Counted from the first letter of the stretch, positions 6,638 to 15,218 are shown. The stretch is DNA of 32,219 bases from Chitinophagaceae bacterium (GCA_022841365.1 JALHRP010000038.1:1-32219); one strand, 5' to 3'. Notes: generated by a model not told the origin, from the sequence alone. A program made the numbers and translations.

Positions 6638-6781
6638 AACTTTGCCAAAGTTATAAGTGTATGATTGCTATTTGTCAGTCTGTATAAACTTTGGCAAAGT
6701 TTTTTTGAAAGTGTACAGCTTTGCCAAAGTTATAAATGTAGAACTGCTATTTGTGAGTATGTATAAACTTTGGCAAAGTTT
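6638..6781. repeat. Tandem palindromic repeat block (two 79-bp-period units)
   Basis: Four copies of AACTTTG-N-CAAAGTT occur at 6638-6652, 6687-6701, 6717-6731 (one mismatch) and 6766-6780. They form two units of about 64 bp repeated at a 79-bp period, with about six differences in 63 bases between units. Within each unit the left and right ends are inverted copies of roughly 20 bp (AACTTTGCCAAAGTTATA against TATAAACTTTGGCAAAGTTT), so each transcript could fold into a long hairpin. The block fills the gap between the PKD gene stop and the mutL stop and may act as a bidirectional terminator or as a repeat element. A short frame starting at 6657 is just this repeat. Confidence 0.8.
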
Positions 6782-6795
6782 AATTTGTACTTATT

Positions 6796-8631
6796 TTATC
6801 GCCCAAACATTTTCTCCAGTTCTTCTTTCTTTAATTCCATATAAGTTGGGAAGCCGTTGGAAGTTGCATTGGGTTGTGTACAGTTGAACAGATCATCCAC
6901 CAACTGTTTCATTTCTTTTTGTGTAAGTAAACGGCCGGGTTTAATGCTGTGTTGTTTTGCTAATGAACGGATGAGTTTTTCCCGTTTGGAAAATTTGAGA
7001 TCACTGGTATAATGTTTAAACTGTTCAAGTAATAATTCAATGGCCCTGCTTTCGTTTCCCTGATCCACATCGGCAGGTGTTCCCTGAATCACGAACGTAT
7101 CTTTTCCAAACGGTTCAATATGATAACCGAGCTGATGCAGATCTGTTGTAAGCTCCTGTAATAAAATAGCATCCTGTGGTGAGAGTTGCAAGGTGGATGG
7201 AAACAAACTGCGTTGCGTGGCAATGGCTTTTCCATCAGCAGCAGATAAATATTTTTCATACAACACCCGCTCATGTGCATTTTGCTGATGAATGAGCAGC
7301 ATGCCTTTATTGGTTGACGCAAGAATATACGTTTGATGCAACTGTGTAAAGTCTGTTTCGCTGATGGTTGGCTGTTGCTGATGGGTAAACGATGATTGTA
7401 CAGATTTACTTTCAAACTGCTGACTACCGGCTAACGACTCATTACTAACGACTGATTCCTTCCAATGTTTCAGCTCACTCTTCTGTTGCGGATCAATTTT
7501 ATGCGCCGCATGTTTCTGTGTAAATGTTTGATACAATGAAGAAGAAGAAGCCTGCGATTTTTGTTCAGCAGTAAATGGTTTGCTTACCGCATCTAAGTGT
7601 TGAATAGAAGGATCGAGATCAAAATCAAGTGTAGGTGTAATGCTGAACTGTGCCAATGCATGCTTTACTGCCGATTGCACAAATGCATAGATGATTTTTT
7701 CATCTTCAAACTTTATTTCCTGTTTGGTAGGATGTACGTTGATGTCTACTTGTGATGGATCTAAATCAATAAACAATACATACGCAGGAAAACTGTCGCT
7801 TGCAATCATTTCCTGGAACGCACCTGCAACAGCATGATTGAGATAAGCACTTTTAATAAAACGTTTGTTTACAAAAAAGTACTGATCACCTCTTGTTTTC
7901 TTGGCTGTTTCAGGTTTACCGATAAAACCAAAAATGTTCATGTAGTCGGTTTGTTCATCAACAGCAACAAGTTTGGCATTGTATTGATTACCGAGTAACT
8001 GAACAATCCGTTGTTTAAGTGTGCCTTTTTCTAAATGAAATAATTCCTGTCCGTTGGCTGTTAGTGAAAAGAAAATTTCCGGATAAGCCATACTCACACG
8101 AATAAACTCATCAGCAATATGCCGCATCTCTGCTGCATTGCTTTTTAAAAAATTCCGGCGTGCAGGAACATTGAAGAATAAATTCTTCATGGCAATGCTG
8201 GTACCATTGGCAGCAGCAACCGGTTCCTGTTTGGTTACAATACTGTTTTCAATTTCAATCAATGTGCCTGAAGTATCGGTTGCTTTTTTTGTTTTTACTT
8301 CAACCTGTGCAACAGCAGCAATGGAAGCCAGTGCTTCACCACGAAAGCCCATGGTTTTAATCCGGAAGAGATCATCAATTGCTTTGATCTTGGAAGTAGC
8401 ATGCCGTTCAAATGCCATGCGTGCATCTGTTTCACTCATGCCCACACCGTTATCAATTACCTGAATCAATTGTTTGCCTGCATCGTTGATGATGAGTTGA
8501 ATATCGGTGGCACCTGCATCCACTGCATTTTCCAGTAACTCTTTTACAGCACTGGCAGGTCGTTGTATCACTTCGCCGGCAGCTATCTGGTTGGCAATAT
8601 GATCGGGCAATAATTGAATGATATCCGGCAC
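6796..8631 (-). CDS. mutL: DNA mismatch repair protein MutL
   Basis: This 611-residue protein couples mismatch recognition by MutS to downstream repair. The N-terminal GHKL ATPase is complete: catalytic Glu34 with NAVDAGATD (35-43), DNGVGM (60-65) and GFRGEAL (95-101). A Gln/Ser-rich linker (about 330-425) precedes the C-terminal dimerisation domain. GTG is the start (8629-8631), supported by AGGAGG about 8 bases upstream, a rarely strong ribosome-binding site here. The C-terminal endonuclease motif, normally DQHAxxERxxxE, reads HQQNAHERVLYE (about 447-458), so the metal-binding Asp and His are replaced; the later motifs are also weak. Nicking activity is therefore uncertain. Confidence 0.95.
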   Translation of the reverse strand: MPDIIQLLPDHIANQIAAGEVIQRPASAVKELLENAVDAGATDIQLIINDAGKQLIQVIDNGVGMSETDARMAFERHATSKIKAIDDLFRIKTMGFRGEALASIAAVAQVEVKTKKATDTSGTLIEIENSIVTKQEPVAAANGTSIAMKNLFFNVPARRNFLKSNAAEMRHIADEFIRVSMAYPEIFFSLTANGQELFHLEKGTLKQRIVQLLGNQYNAKLVAVDEQTDYMNIFGFIGKPETAKKTRGDQYFFVNKRFIKSAYLNHAVAGAFQEMIASDSFPAYVLFIDLDPSQVDINVHPTKQEIKFEDEKIIYAFVQSAVKHALAQFSITPTLDFDLDPSIQHLDAVSKPFTAEQKSQASSSSLYQTFTQKHAAHKIDPQQKSELKHWKESVVSNESLAGSQQFESKSVQSSFTHQQQPTISETDFTQLHQTYILASTNKGMLLIHQQNAHERVLYEKYLSAADGKAIATQRSLFPSTLQLSPQDAILLQELTTDLHQLGYHIEPFGKDTFVIQGTPADVDQGNESRAIELLLEQFKHYTSDLKFSKREKLIRSLAKQHSIKPGRLLTQKEMKQLVDDLFNCTQPNATSNGFPTYMELKKEELEKMFGR

Positions 8632-8655
8632 TTACACTTCCTCCTTTTGAAGCCG

Positions 8656-8705
8656 CAAAAATACGGCTCTTCACCCAACCTCCGAAGGATAATTCGTTAT
8701 CTTTA
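8656..8705. promoter_or_regulatory. Divergent -7 boxes between mutL and the GH3 gene
   Basis: The minus strand carries TATTTTTG (8656-8663), a perfect TAnnTTTG box about 25 bases before the mutL GTG. The plus strand carries TATCTTTA (8698-8705) about 26 bases before the ATG at 8732. No clear -33 element was found for either. Confidence 0.45.
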
Positions 8706-8731
8706 GCCGATTCGAAAAGAAGAAAAGAAAC

Positions 8732-11677
8732 ATGAAGAAATTCCTGCTTGCATTTGCCGTAACAGTTACTCATCTATTTGCATTTTCACAAACTAAACAA
8801 GAGTTGGCCCAACGATGGGCCGATAGTGTGCTGCAGACTTTAACCAAGGATCAGCGGATTGCACAACTCATGATCATCCGTGCTCACAGTAATTTAGGAG
8901 CAGATCATATTAAAAGTGTAACGGAGCAAATTCAAAAGTATAATGTCGGCGGACTTTGTTTTTTCCAGGGCGGACCAATACGGCAGGCCAATCTTACCAA
9001 CTATTATCAACGTATTGCACAAACACCTTTGCTGATTACGATTGATGCAGAGTGGGGTTTGGGTATGCGGTTAGATAGTGTGGTTTCGCTTCCACGTCAG
9101 TTAATGATGGGTGCTGCGCAGGATGCAGCGCTGGTTTATCAATACGGCCGCATCATTGGTGAACAATGCAAGCGCATGGGCATTCAGGTAAATTTTGCTC
9201 CGGTAGTAGATGTAAATAATAATCCCAACAACCCGGTGATCAATGACCGTTCGTTTGGTGAAGACCGTTATAAAGTGGCATTGTTTGGTGTGCAGTGTAT
9301 GAAAGGGATGCAGGATGTGGGTGTAATGGCTTGCGCCAAACATTTTCCGGGGCATGGTGATACAGAAACAGATAGTCATTATGATTTGCCTGTGATCAGT
9401 AAAACAAAACCTGAACTTGATTCACTGGAGTTGTATCCATTCCGTGAATTGTTTGAGCAGGGGATAGGCAGTGTAATGGTAGCGCATTTATACATTCCCG
9501 CCATTGATAACACCAAGAATGTAGCCACTTCCATTTCTTATAATAATGTAACAAAATTATTGAGGCAGGAACTGGGTTATAAAGGACTCAGTTTTACCGA
9601 TGCGTTGGAAATGCAGGGTGTAAAAAAGTTTTATCCTGATGGGGAAGCAAGTGTGCAATCGCTGATAGCAGGGAACGATCTGCTTTGTTTACCCGGTGAT
9701 GTACCTGCTGCTATTTTAAAAATTAAGAAAGCCGTTAAAAAGAAAAAACTGAAATGGGATGACATCAACAGCCGTGTGCATCGTGTACTGATGGCGAAAT
9801 ATATGTACGGACTTTCATCACTTGAACCCATCAATACAAATAATCTGCTGAACGATCTCAATGCACAAACTGCTGCGTTTAAAAAATTATCAGCAGAAAA
9901 AACCATTACACTGTTACGCAATGATCTGGATGTATTGCCGCTTTCTGCTGCAGCCATGTCGTTTAAAAACAAAGTAACCAGAGACGACCGTAAGATTGCT
10001 TATGTAGCCATTGGTATTACTGCCGATAATGTGATCATTAAAAAAATGAAAGAAGAATTAAATGCAGATGTGTTTTTCTTTTCGTACAAGAATGATGCAG
10101 GCAGAATATTATCATTGGTGGAACTGATGAAACAAAATTATCAGCAGGTAGTCATAGGTGTGCATGGGTACAGCCGTCGTCCGCAAAATAATTTTGGAAT
10201 GAGTGTGTCTTCTGTTCAATTGGTAAACCGGTTGCTGGAATTGCCCAAATCTGTTTTACTGGCCTTTGGTAATCCGTATGTATTAAAGAATTTCTGCACT
10301 GCTAAAAACAGTATGGTTTGTTACGAAGATGATAACTATACACAGGCTGCTGCATTTGATATCCTTATCGGCAAACAATTGCCGCAAGGCAAATTACCGG
10401 TAACGGTTTGTGATGAGTTGAAATTTGGTACCGGTTTAAAGTATACAGAAATAACACCCGGTGCATTGCCGAAAGAAGAAATGGATGAATCAAAATTTGC
10501 AGCAGTTGATTCTATTATTGCAGATGCCATAATGAAACGGGCAACGCCTGGTTGTGTAGTGATGGCAGTGAAAGATGGCAAGATTGTTTTTGAAAAAGCC
10601 TATGGTTCGTATACCTATGAGCAAACAGAACCAATGACGTTGGAATCGGTATTTGACATGGCATCGGTTACCAAAATTTGCGCTACGACTATTTCTGTCA
10701 TGAAGTTGTATGAAGAAGGCAAGCTCGATCTGCAACAAAAACTCGGCTACTATCTGCCCTGGGTGAATGGCACCAATAAACAGGATTTAGTGATACAGGA
10801 TATTTTATTGCATCAGGCCGGATTGAAATCGTACATCCCTTTCTTTCGGGAAACGATTGATACAGTGACGGGGGTTCCTTTGCAAAATCTGTATGCCAAC
10901 GGACCAGCAGAAGAATTCAACATCCGAGTAGCAGATAATTTTTATATGCGGAACGATTGGACAGATACCATCCGTGAACGCATTTTAAAAAGTGAACTGG
11001 GGCCTTTAGGAAAATATGTGTACAGTGATAATGATTTTATTTTTTTAGGAAAGATTGTTGAACAGCTGAGCGGAATGACATTGGATAACTATGTACGCAA
11101 AACATTTTACGAACCATTGCATTTGTATTCAACAGGATTTCTTCCGTTGCAACATGTACCGGTGAACCGTATTGTACCAACTGAACGTGAACTGCAGTTC
11201 CGCAGGCAGTTATTAAGAGGTGATGTACATGATCCGGGTGCAGCGATGTTTGGTGGTATTGCCGGTCATGCAGGATTGTTCAGTACGGCATACGAGCTGG
11301 CAGTGATTATGCAAATGCTCAACAATGGCGGCAGCATCGGCAATCAAACATTTTTAAAACCGGAGACGGTGCAAAAATTTATTGCTTACGGAAGTCCAAT
11401 CAGCAGAAGAGGATTGGGTTTTGATAAACCGGAGAAGGATAATCTTACACGAAAAGATCCTTATCCTGCTTTGAGTGTATCGCCTTCCACTTTTGGACAT
11501 ACAGGTTATACGGGCACAGGTGTATGGGCCGATCCTGAACATAAAATCGTTTATATTTTCTTAAGCAACCGTGTGCACCCTGATGGTGGTACCAATACAA
11601 GATTGTTAACGATGAATGTAAGAGGGAAGGTGCAGGATGCGTTGTATAAAGTGTTGTTGGGAAAACAGGCTCCTTAA
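8732..11677 (+). CDS. Glycoside hydrolase family 3 fused to a beta-lactamase-fold serine hydrolase
   Basis: This 981-residue exported protein has a signal peptide ending near residue 20 (FAFSQ). Residues about 30-360 form a GH3 N-terminal barrel of the NagZ type: KHFPGHGDTETDSH (about 200-213, the His/Asp pair) and FTDALEMQG (Asp about 290, likely nucleophile). Residues about 380-580 resemble the GH3 C-terminal sandwich. Residues about 600-975 are a class C beta-lactamase/esterase-like domain with ASVTK (SxxK, about 645), YSDN (YxN, about 763) and HTG (KTG-equivalent, about 922). This two-enzyme layout is known in Bacteroidota. It probably acts on cell-wall muropeptides in the periplasm, cleaving N-acetylglucosaminides plus an ester or peptide; the substrate of the second domain cannot be told from sequence. 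Confidence 0.9.
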   Translation: MKKFLLAFAVTVTHLFAFSQTKQELAQRWADSVLQTLTKDQRIAQLMIIRAHSNLGADHIKSVTEQIQKYNVGGLCFFQGGPIRQANLTNYYQRIAQTPLLITIDAEWGLGMRLDSVVSLPRQLMMGAAQDAALVYQYGRIIGEQCKRMGIQVNFAPVVDVNNNPNNPVINDRSFGEDRYKVALFGVQCMKGMQDVGVMACAKHFPGHGDTETDSHYDLPVISKTKPELDSLELYPFRELFEQGIGSVMVAHLYIPAIDNTKNVATSISYNNVTKLLRQELGYKGLSFTDALEMQGVKKFYPDGEASVQSLIAGNDLLCLPGDVPAAILKIKKAVKKKKLKWDDINSRVHRVLMAKYMYGLSSLEPINTNNLLNDLNAQTAAFKKLSAEKTITLLRNDLDVLPLSAAAMSFKNKVTRDDRKIAYVAIGITADNVIIKKMKEELNADVFFFSYKNDAGRILSLVELMKQNYQQVVIGVHGYSRRPQNNFGMSVSSVQLVNRLLELPKSVLLAFGNPYVLKNFCTAKNSMVCYEDDNYTQAAAFDILIGKQLPQGKLPVTVCDELKFGTGLKYTEITPGALPKEEMDESKFAAVDSIIADAIMKRATPGCVVMAVKDGKIVFEKAYGSYTYEQTEPMTLESVFDMASVTKICATTISVMKLYEEGKLDLQQKLGYYLPWVNGTNKQDLVIQDILLHQAGLKSYIPFFRETIDTVTGVPLQNLYANGPAEEFNIRVADNFYMRNDWTDTIRERILKSELGPLGKYVYSDNDFIFLGKIVEQLSGMTLDNYVRKTFYEPLHLYSTGFLPLQHVPVNRIVPTERELQFRRQLLRGDVHDPGAAMFGGIAGHAGLFSTAYELAVIMQMLNNGGSIGNQTFLKPETVQKFIAYGSPISRRGLGFDKPEKDNLTRKDPYPALSVSPSTFGHTGYTGTGVWADPEHKIVYIFLSNRVHPDGGTNTRLLTMNVRGKVQDALYKVLLGKQAP

Positions 11678-11712
11678 TCATTGTGTGGCATCATTAACTC
11701 AAACCTTTTAAC

Positions 11713-11825
11713 CGTCATGTTGACGAAGGAGAGATCTCTGCAACTTACGAGAGCCTTTCATACATCACTCTGACAAAAAGAAACAGTAAAAATTTTTCAC
11801 AGATGTCTCGTGCCTCGACATGACG
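11713..11825. repeat. Interspersed palindromic element (MITE/REP-like)
   Basis: The ends are imperfect inverted repeats: CGTCATGTTGACGAAGGAGA at the left and CTCGTGCCTCGACATGACG at the right (113 bp overall), with further complementary AGAGATCTCTG and CAGATGTCT parts. It carries no gene and lies between convergent genes. The CGTCATGTTGACGAAGG... type of sequence is, from memory, common as a dispersed repeat in Bacteroidota genomes. Confidence 0.65.
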
Positions 11826-11899
11826 TACTCCGATAAAAACTTAATTCTTGATTATTCTCTGTAAAAAACTCCAAAACTCTTTTCCTCTGTGTTAAAACC

Positions 11900-12754
11900 T
11901 CATTTCAACTTCAACAACAACTCAACAATCTCTTTCTCTCTCGTCCACACAATAAAGTGATTTTCTTTTTCAAAACTTGTTATAAAAACAGAATCGGTTT
12001 TAGTGAGCATCGTTTGTGTATAAGCCACATTGCTGTATGGCACCAGCATATCTTTTTTTCCATGCAGGATATAAACAGGGCAGCTGATTTTTTCATAATC
12101 CGGTTTCATTTCCACCAGATCTTTTTTTAAATACCACAGCTCTTCATTACTTGGCCGCAACGCTCCGGGTATAAGTAAGTTCAAAGGTGTTTTAAATAAA
12201 ACGGGTCGCCATTTTTCCGGTTTCTCTAACGATGGATCCTGCGAACCGGCAAGCAATACCAGTGTTTTTGTATACTGTGGCCGGGCTGCTGCTAATTTAA
12301 TGGCTAAGGGACTGCCTAAACTATGACCAATGATGATCATTGGTTTGTTGTTGTTGATACTGTCCATCCATGCAGTAAGAATAGTTGCTTGCGCAGCTAA
12401 ACTCATGGCATTGCCAAAATCGCTGTATCCAAAACCGGGGCGGTCAACAGATATAATGCGATAGTGCTGTAACAGTTCTTTGTTTTTTAAATAGGCTTTA
12501 AATGCATCCCAACTGCCGGGTGAGCCATGCACAAATAAAAGTGTAGGCATGGTATCGCTGCCTGTTTGTGCGTAATGCAACGGGAAACCGTTGATCTTCA
12601 TTACAGGTGTTTGCAATACAAGACCGGCTTGGTTGAATTGCTGTTTGGCTTTTTTATCACTGATGCGCATCTTCATACAACTTTGCGCCATCAACAACCA
12701 GAGCAATAAAATAATTCCGATGATCATAAAGGATCGTTTCATCCAGCGGGGCAT
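11900..12754 (-). CDS. Membrane-anchored alpha/beta hydrolase
   Basis: The product has 284 residues, with an N-terminal hydrophobic segment (about 9-25) ending in AQSC, which could be a lipobox or a membrane anchor. The alpha/beta-hydrolase core is clear: oxyanion-loop HGSPGS (about 76-81), nucleophile elbow GHSLGS (Ser145), an acid in LHGKKDMLVPY and the catalytic His in ENHFIVW (about 268). VDRPGFGYS precedes the elbow, as in esterases, epoxide hydrolases and C-C hydrolases. The substrate is unknown. The gene is convergent with the GH3 fusion, with the palindromic element in the gap. Confidence 0.85.
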   Translation of the reverse strand: MPRWMKRSFMIIGIILLLWLLMAQSCMKMRISDKKAKQQFNQAGLVLQTPVMKINGFPLHYAQTGSDTMPTLLFVHGSPGSWDAFKAYLKNKELLQHYRIISVDRPGFGYSDFGNAMSLAAQATILTAWMDSINNNKPMIIIGHSLGSPLAIKLAAARPQYTKTLVLLAGSQDPSLEKPEKWRPVLFKTPLNLLIPGALRPSNEELWYLKKDLVEMKPDYEKISCPVYILHGKKDMLVPYSNVAYTQTMLTKTDSVFITSFEKENHFIVWTREKEIVELLLKLK

Positions 12755-12904
12755 AGTTTTAGTAAGTTAAGTAAACTGTTTTGATAGGAAGGATAACTGT
12801 CATTTCAGAAAACAAGTTGTCCGTTATGTTTTCTCTTTACACCAACAGGTCAATGGTATTTTTTGTTGTATAGTGTAGACAAAGTAAGGCGCATAAAGCA
12901 TTTA

Positions 12905-13534
12905 TTATTTCGGATAGTTCGGAATGTTGAGCCCGAGAATAATATCTCTCCTGCCGTACAACAACCCTTCACTGTTTGTTGTAAGTGTAAGAATACCTGA
13001 ACCGGCATAATTGGGCAACCTGTCCCGTTCTTTCTTAGTTAAAAACGGATCGTCATCAAATTGAATGTCGTCAATAAAATATTCATTCATCCCAGGTTCT
13101 TTTATGGTCAGATGAATATGTGCAGGTATTGAACTTTGAGGATAGGAGCCGGGCTTAGATGTATAGATTGTATAACGTCCATCGGTACCCGTTAGTAACC
13201 AGCCACGTAAAGATCCGTGTCTTGTTTTTTCAGTTGCCGTTTGTGCATACTCACCTCCTGTGTTGGTTTGATAATAATATACAATCACTCCTGCTGCAGG
13301 AGTTTTGCCGTCTTTTTTATAAACCGTTCCTTCAATCTTCATCTGATGCCCTTGCTGGTACCAGCCAATACAGGTGTCAACAGCATTTAGTTGCTTTGGC
13401 ATATTGCTGTACATGAGTTCGCAACCTTCGCAAGATGCACCAACACGAACTGTTGAAGTGGATGATTGGTTTGTTTGACCACAGGAAGTTTGCAGCATCA
13501 GGAGTGAGATCATGCTAAGCAGCATCGCTTTCAT
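12905..13534 (-). CDS. Intradiol ring-cleavage dioxygenase-like lipoprotein
   Basis: This 209-residue protein has a lipoprotein signal (LLMLQTSCGQ, Cys18). After the anchor comes a CEGCEL motif, then a beta-sandwich with PAAGVIVYYYQTN, TGTDGRYTIYTSKPGSYP and PAHIHL. Intradiol dioxygenases bind Fe(III) by two Tyr and two His; the HIH pair and candidate tyrosines are present, so the site may be intact. Classical enzymes are cytoplasmic and cleave catechols; this exported form belongs to the poorly characterised protocatechuate-dioxygenase-like group. No other aromatic-degradation gene is nearby, so its substrate and activity are open. Confidence 0.75.
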   Translation of the reverse strand: MKAMLLSMISLLMLQTSCGQTNQSSTSTVRVGASCEGCELMYSNMPKQLNAVDTCIGWYQQGHQMKIEGTVYKKDGKTPAAGVIVYYYQTNTGGEYAQTATEKTRHGSLRGWLLTGTDGRYTIYTSKPGSYPQSSIPAHIHLTIKEPGMNEYFIDDIQFDDDPFLTKKERDRLPNYAGSGILTLTTNSEGLLYGRRDIILGLNIPNYPK

Positions 13535-13600
13535 AGCCAGTGAGTTTATTGTTGTTGAAATCTACGGCAATTCAACCGAAGAAAATAGTTAAGAATGATA

Positions 13601-13626
13601 AAAGAAAACCCCGACTGCTGTCGGGG
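13601..13626 (-). terminator. Terminator of ricT
   Basis: CCCCGAC (13609-13615) and GTCGGGG (13620-13626) pair around TGCT. Read on the minus strand, downstream of the ricT stop, the hairpin is followed by TTTTCTTTT. Confidence 0.9.
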
Positions 13627-13636
13627 TTTATTCAGT

Positions 13637-15031
13637 TTATGCTTGATCATTTTGCGGAGGATCAATTTTTTTCTTTTCAATTTGCGGACGGCTTTGTTGC
13701 GGTGGCCGCTGTTGTGGCGGACGTTGCTGTTGCGGCCGTTGCGGTTGTCTCTGTGGTTGTTGTGAACCACCCGGTCTGTTTTGAGCAGCACCTGAACCGC
13801 CTTGTTGAGGACGGTTTTGCTGCGGTGGCCGTTGTTGCTGCGGACGTTGCTGTTGCTGTCTTTGCTGGTTACCCTGTTGTTGCGGACGGTTACCCTCCTG
13901 CTTACGTTGCTGCCCCTGTTCTTTATCTCTTCTGCGGCGGCTGTTGCGCTCCAGTGTTTTTAAACTGATTTGACCAACCAGTTCCACATGTGCATGTTCT
14001 TTTTCTTCGGCTTTGGCAGGTGATAATTCAATAGCACCTAACTCATCGGGCCGCTGACCTTTTACATTCATCAGCCTGATTTCTTTTACCCGTTCAATGG
14101 CAACAGGATATTGCTGGTTACTGCCAGGCAGTACATACCACATCACGCTTTTAAAAATATCTTTCTTTACCAGTTGCGCCGTACCACGGCTTAACTCCAG
14201 TACATCTGCATTATTGGGGAACTGTTGCAAGGCATCGAGGTAGGTATCCAGTTCATAATTCAAACAACATTTTAAACGGCCACATTGTCCGCTCAGTTTT
14301 GTTTGATTAATGGTGAGGTTCTGGTAACGGGCAATGGTAGTGGTTACACTTTTAAAATCGCTGAGCCAGCTGCTGCAACATAATTCACGACCGCAACTTC
14401 CAATACCACCAATTTTGGCAGCTTCCTGGCGAATACCGATCTGTTTCATTTCTACCTTGATCTTAAAATCGCTTGCAAACACTTTAATCAGTTCACGGAA
14501 ATCAACACGGTCTTCGGCAGTATAATAAAAAGTGGCTTTGCGACCATCGGCCTGAAACTCTACTTCAATGAGTTTCATATCAAGGTTCATTTGAATGGCT
14601 GCAGCTCTTGCTCTTACCAATGCCGGCTTTTCACGCTCTTTGCTTTCTTTCCATTTTTGGAGATCCATGTCGTTGGCACGACGCATAATTTTTCTGATCT
14701 CTGCATTATCTTCCTTCACTCCTTTTTTCTTTAACTGCAAACGCACCAGCTCGCCACTCATGTTTACCATGCCCACATCGTAACCGCTCACACCTTCTAC
14801 CGCCACCATATCACCCTTGGTAAATGTCTGCAGGGTATTGTTGCGATAAAATTCTTTGCGGCTTCCATGATTAAAGCTCACTTCTACAATACGGCAATCG
14901 CTGTTGGGATCACTGAACGGAAGATTGGCCAGCCAATCGTGTACATTCAACCGGTTACAGCCACCTGTGCTGCAACTTCCGTTGCTCTTACATCCGTTCG
15001 GAGTTCCTGTTCCACAACTTGTACAACTCAT
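13637..15031 (-). CDS. ricT: PSP1-domain protein RicT (YaaT family) with a long Gln/Pro/Arg tail
   Basis: This 464-residue protein belongs to the RicT/PSP1 family, which in Bacillus forms an Fe-S-containing complex affecting RNase Y maturation; its Bacteroidota role is less clear. The family hallmarks are GSCGRELCCSSWLSDF (about 215-230) and GQCGRLKCCLNYE (about 248-260). The N-terminus has an extra cysteine cluster (CTSCGTG...CKSNGSCSTGGC), usual for the phylum. From about residue 350 the tail is low complexity, with blocks such as RPQQQRPPQQNRPQQ, likely disordered and perhaps RNA-binding. It lies downstream of holB on the same strand, as is common in Bacteroidota, but 363 bp separate them. 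A short plus-strand frame opposite the tail is a low-complexity shadow. Confidence 0.9.
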   Translation of the reverse strand: MSCTSCGTGTPNGCKSNGSCSTGGCNRLNVHDWLANLPFSDPNSDCRIVEVSFNHGSRKEFYRNNTLQTFTKGDMVAVEGVSGYDVGMVNMSGELVRLQLKKKGVKEDNAEIRKIMRRANDMDLQKWKESKEREKPALVRARAAAIQMNLDMKLIEVEFQADGRKATFYYTAEDRVDFRELIKVFASDFKIKVEMKQIGIRQEAAKIGGIGSCGRELCCSSWLSDFKSVTTTIARYQNLTINQTKLSGQCGRLKCCLNYELDTYLDALQQFPNNADVLELSRGTAQLVKKDIFKSVMWYVLPGSNQQYPVAIERVKEIRLMNVKGQRPDELGAIELSPAKAEEKEHAHVELVGQISLKTLERNSRRRRDKEQGQQRKQEGNRPQQQGNQQRQQQQRPQQQRPPQQNRPQQGGSGAAQNRPGGSQQPQRQPQRPQQQRPPQQRPPQQSRPQIEKKKIDPPQNDQA

Positions 15032-15102
15032 TATAATGAGGAATTAAAAATGAACAATAAATGAAAAAGGGGAGCAAGCAGCAGAATGTCTATGTAGCCT
15101 CG

Positions 15103-15218
15103 GTTGTGTCACTCACTTGTACGCTTTGTTTTCTATGGAGCAAACAAAGCCCTGTGTTGAATATTATTTGAAATAACGTTGCCCCTAATGGCAATGCTGT
15201 ACAAGAGTGCGACGCAAC
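15103..15218. repeat. Imperfect inverted-repeat element between holB and ricT
   Basis: GTTGTGTCACTCACTTGTAC (15103-15122) is an inverted match (16 of 20 by eye) to GTACAAGAGTGCGACGCAAC (15199-15218). Inside lies a perfect 9-bp inverted repeat, GCTTTGTTT (15123-15131) with AAACAAAGC (15142-15150). No gene is evident in 15032-15394. It may be a short non-autonomous repeat element. Confidence 0.5.

Noticed and set aside
6638-6781. Possible CRISPR array
   Set aside because: Only two units with a conserved interior instead of unique spacers; the repeated element is itself palindromic and there are no cas genes.
6657-6887. Plus-strand frame between the PKD gene and mutL
   Set aside because: It is produced by the tandem palindromic repeats and overlaps the mutL end.
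8453-8773. Minus-strand frame across the mutL-GH3 divergent promoter region
   Set aside because: Out of frame with mutL and covers both promoters; a shadow frame.
13540-13968. Plus-strand Val/Ala-rich frame opposite ricT
   Set aside because: It is the complement of the Gln/Pro/Arg low-complexity tail; the ricT frame has clear family motifs.
15061-15171. 36-residue frame starting MKKGSKQQ in the holB-ricT gap
   Set aside because: It overlaps the inverted-repeat element, is very short and has no supporting signals.
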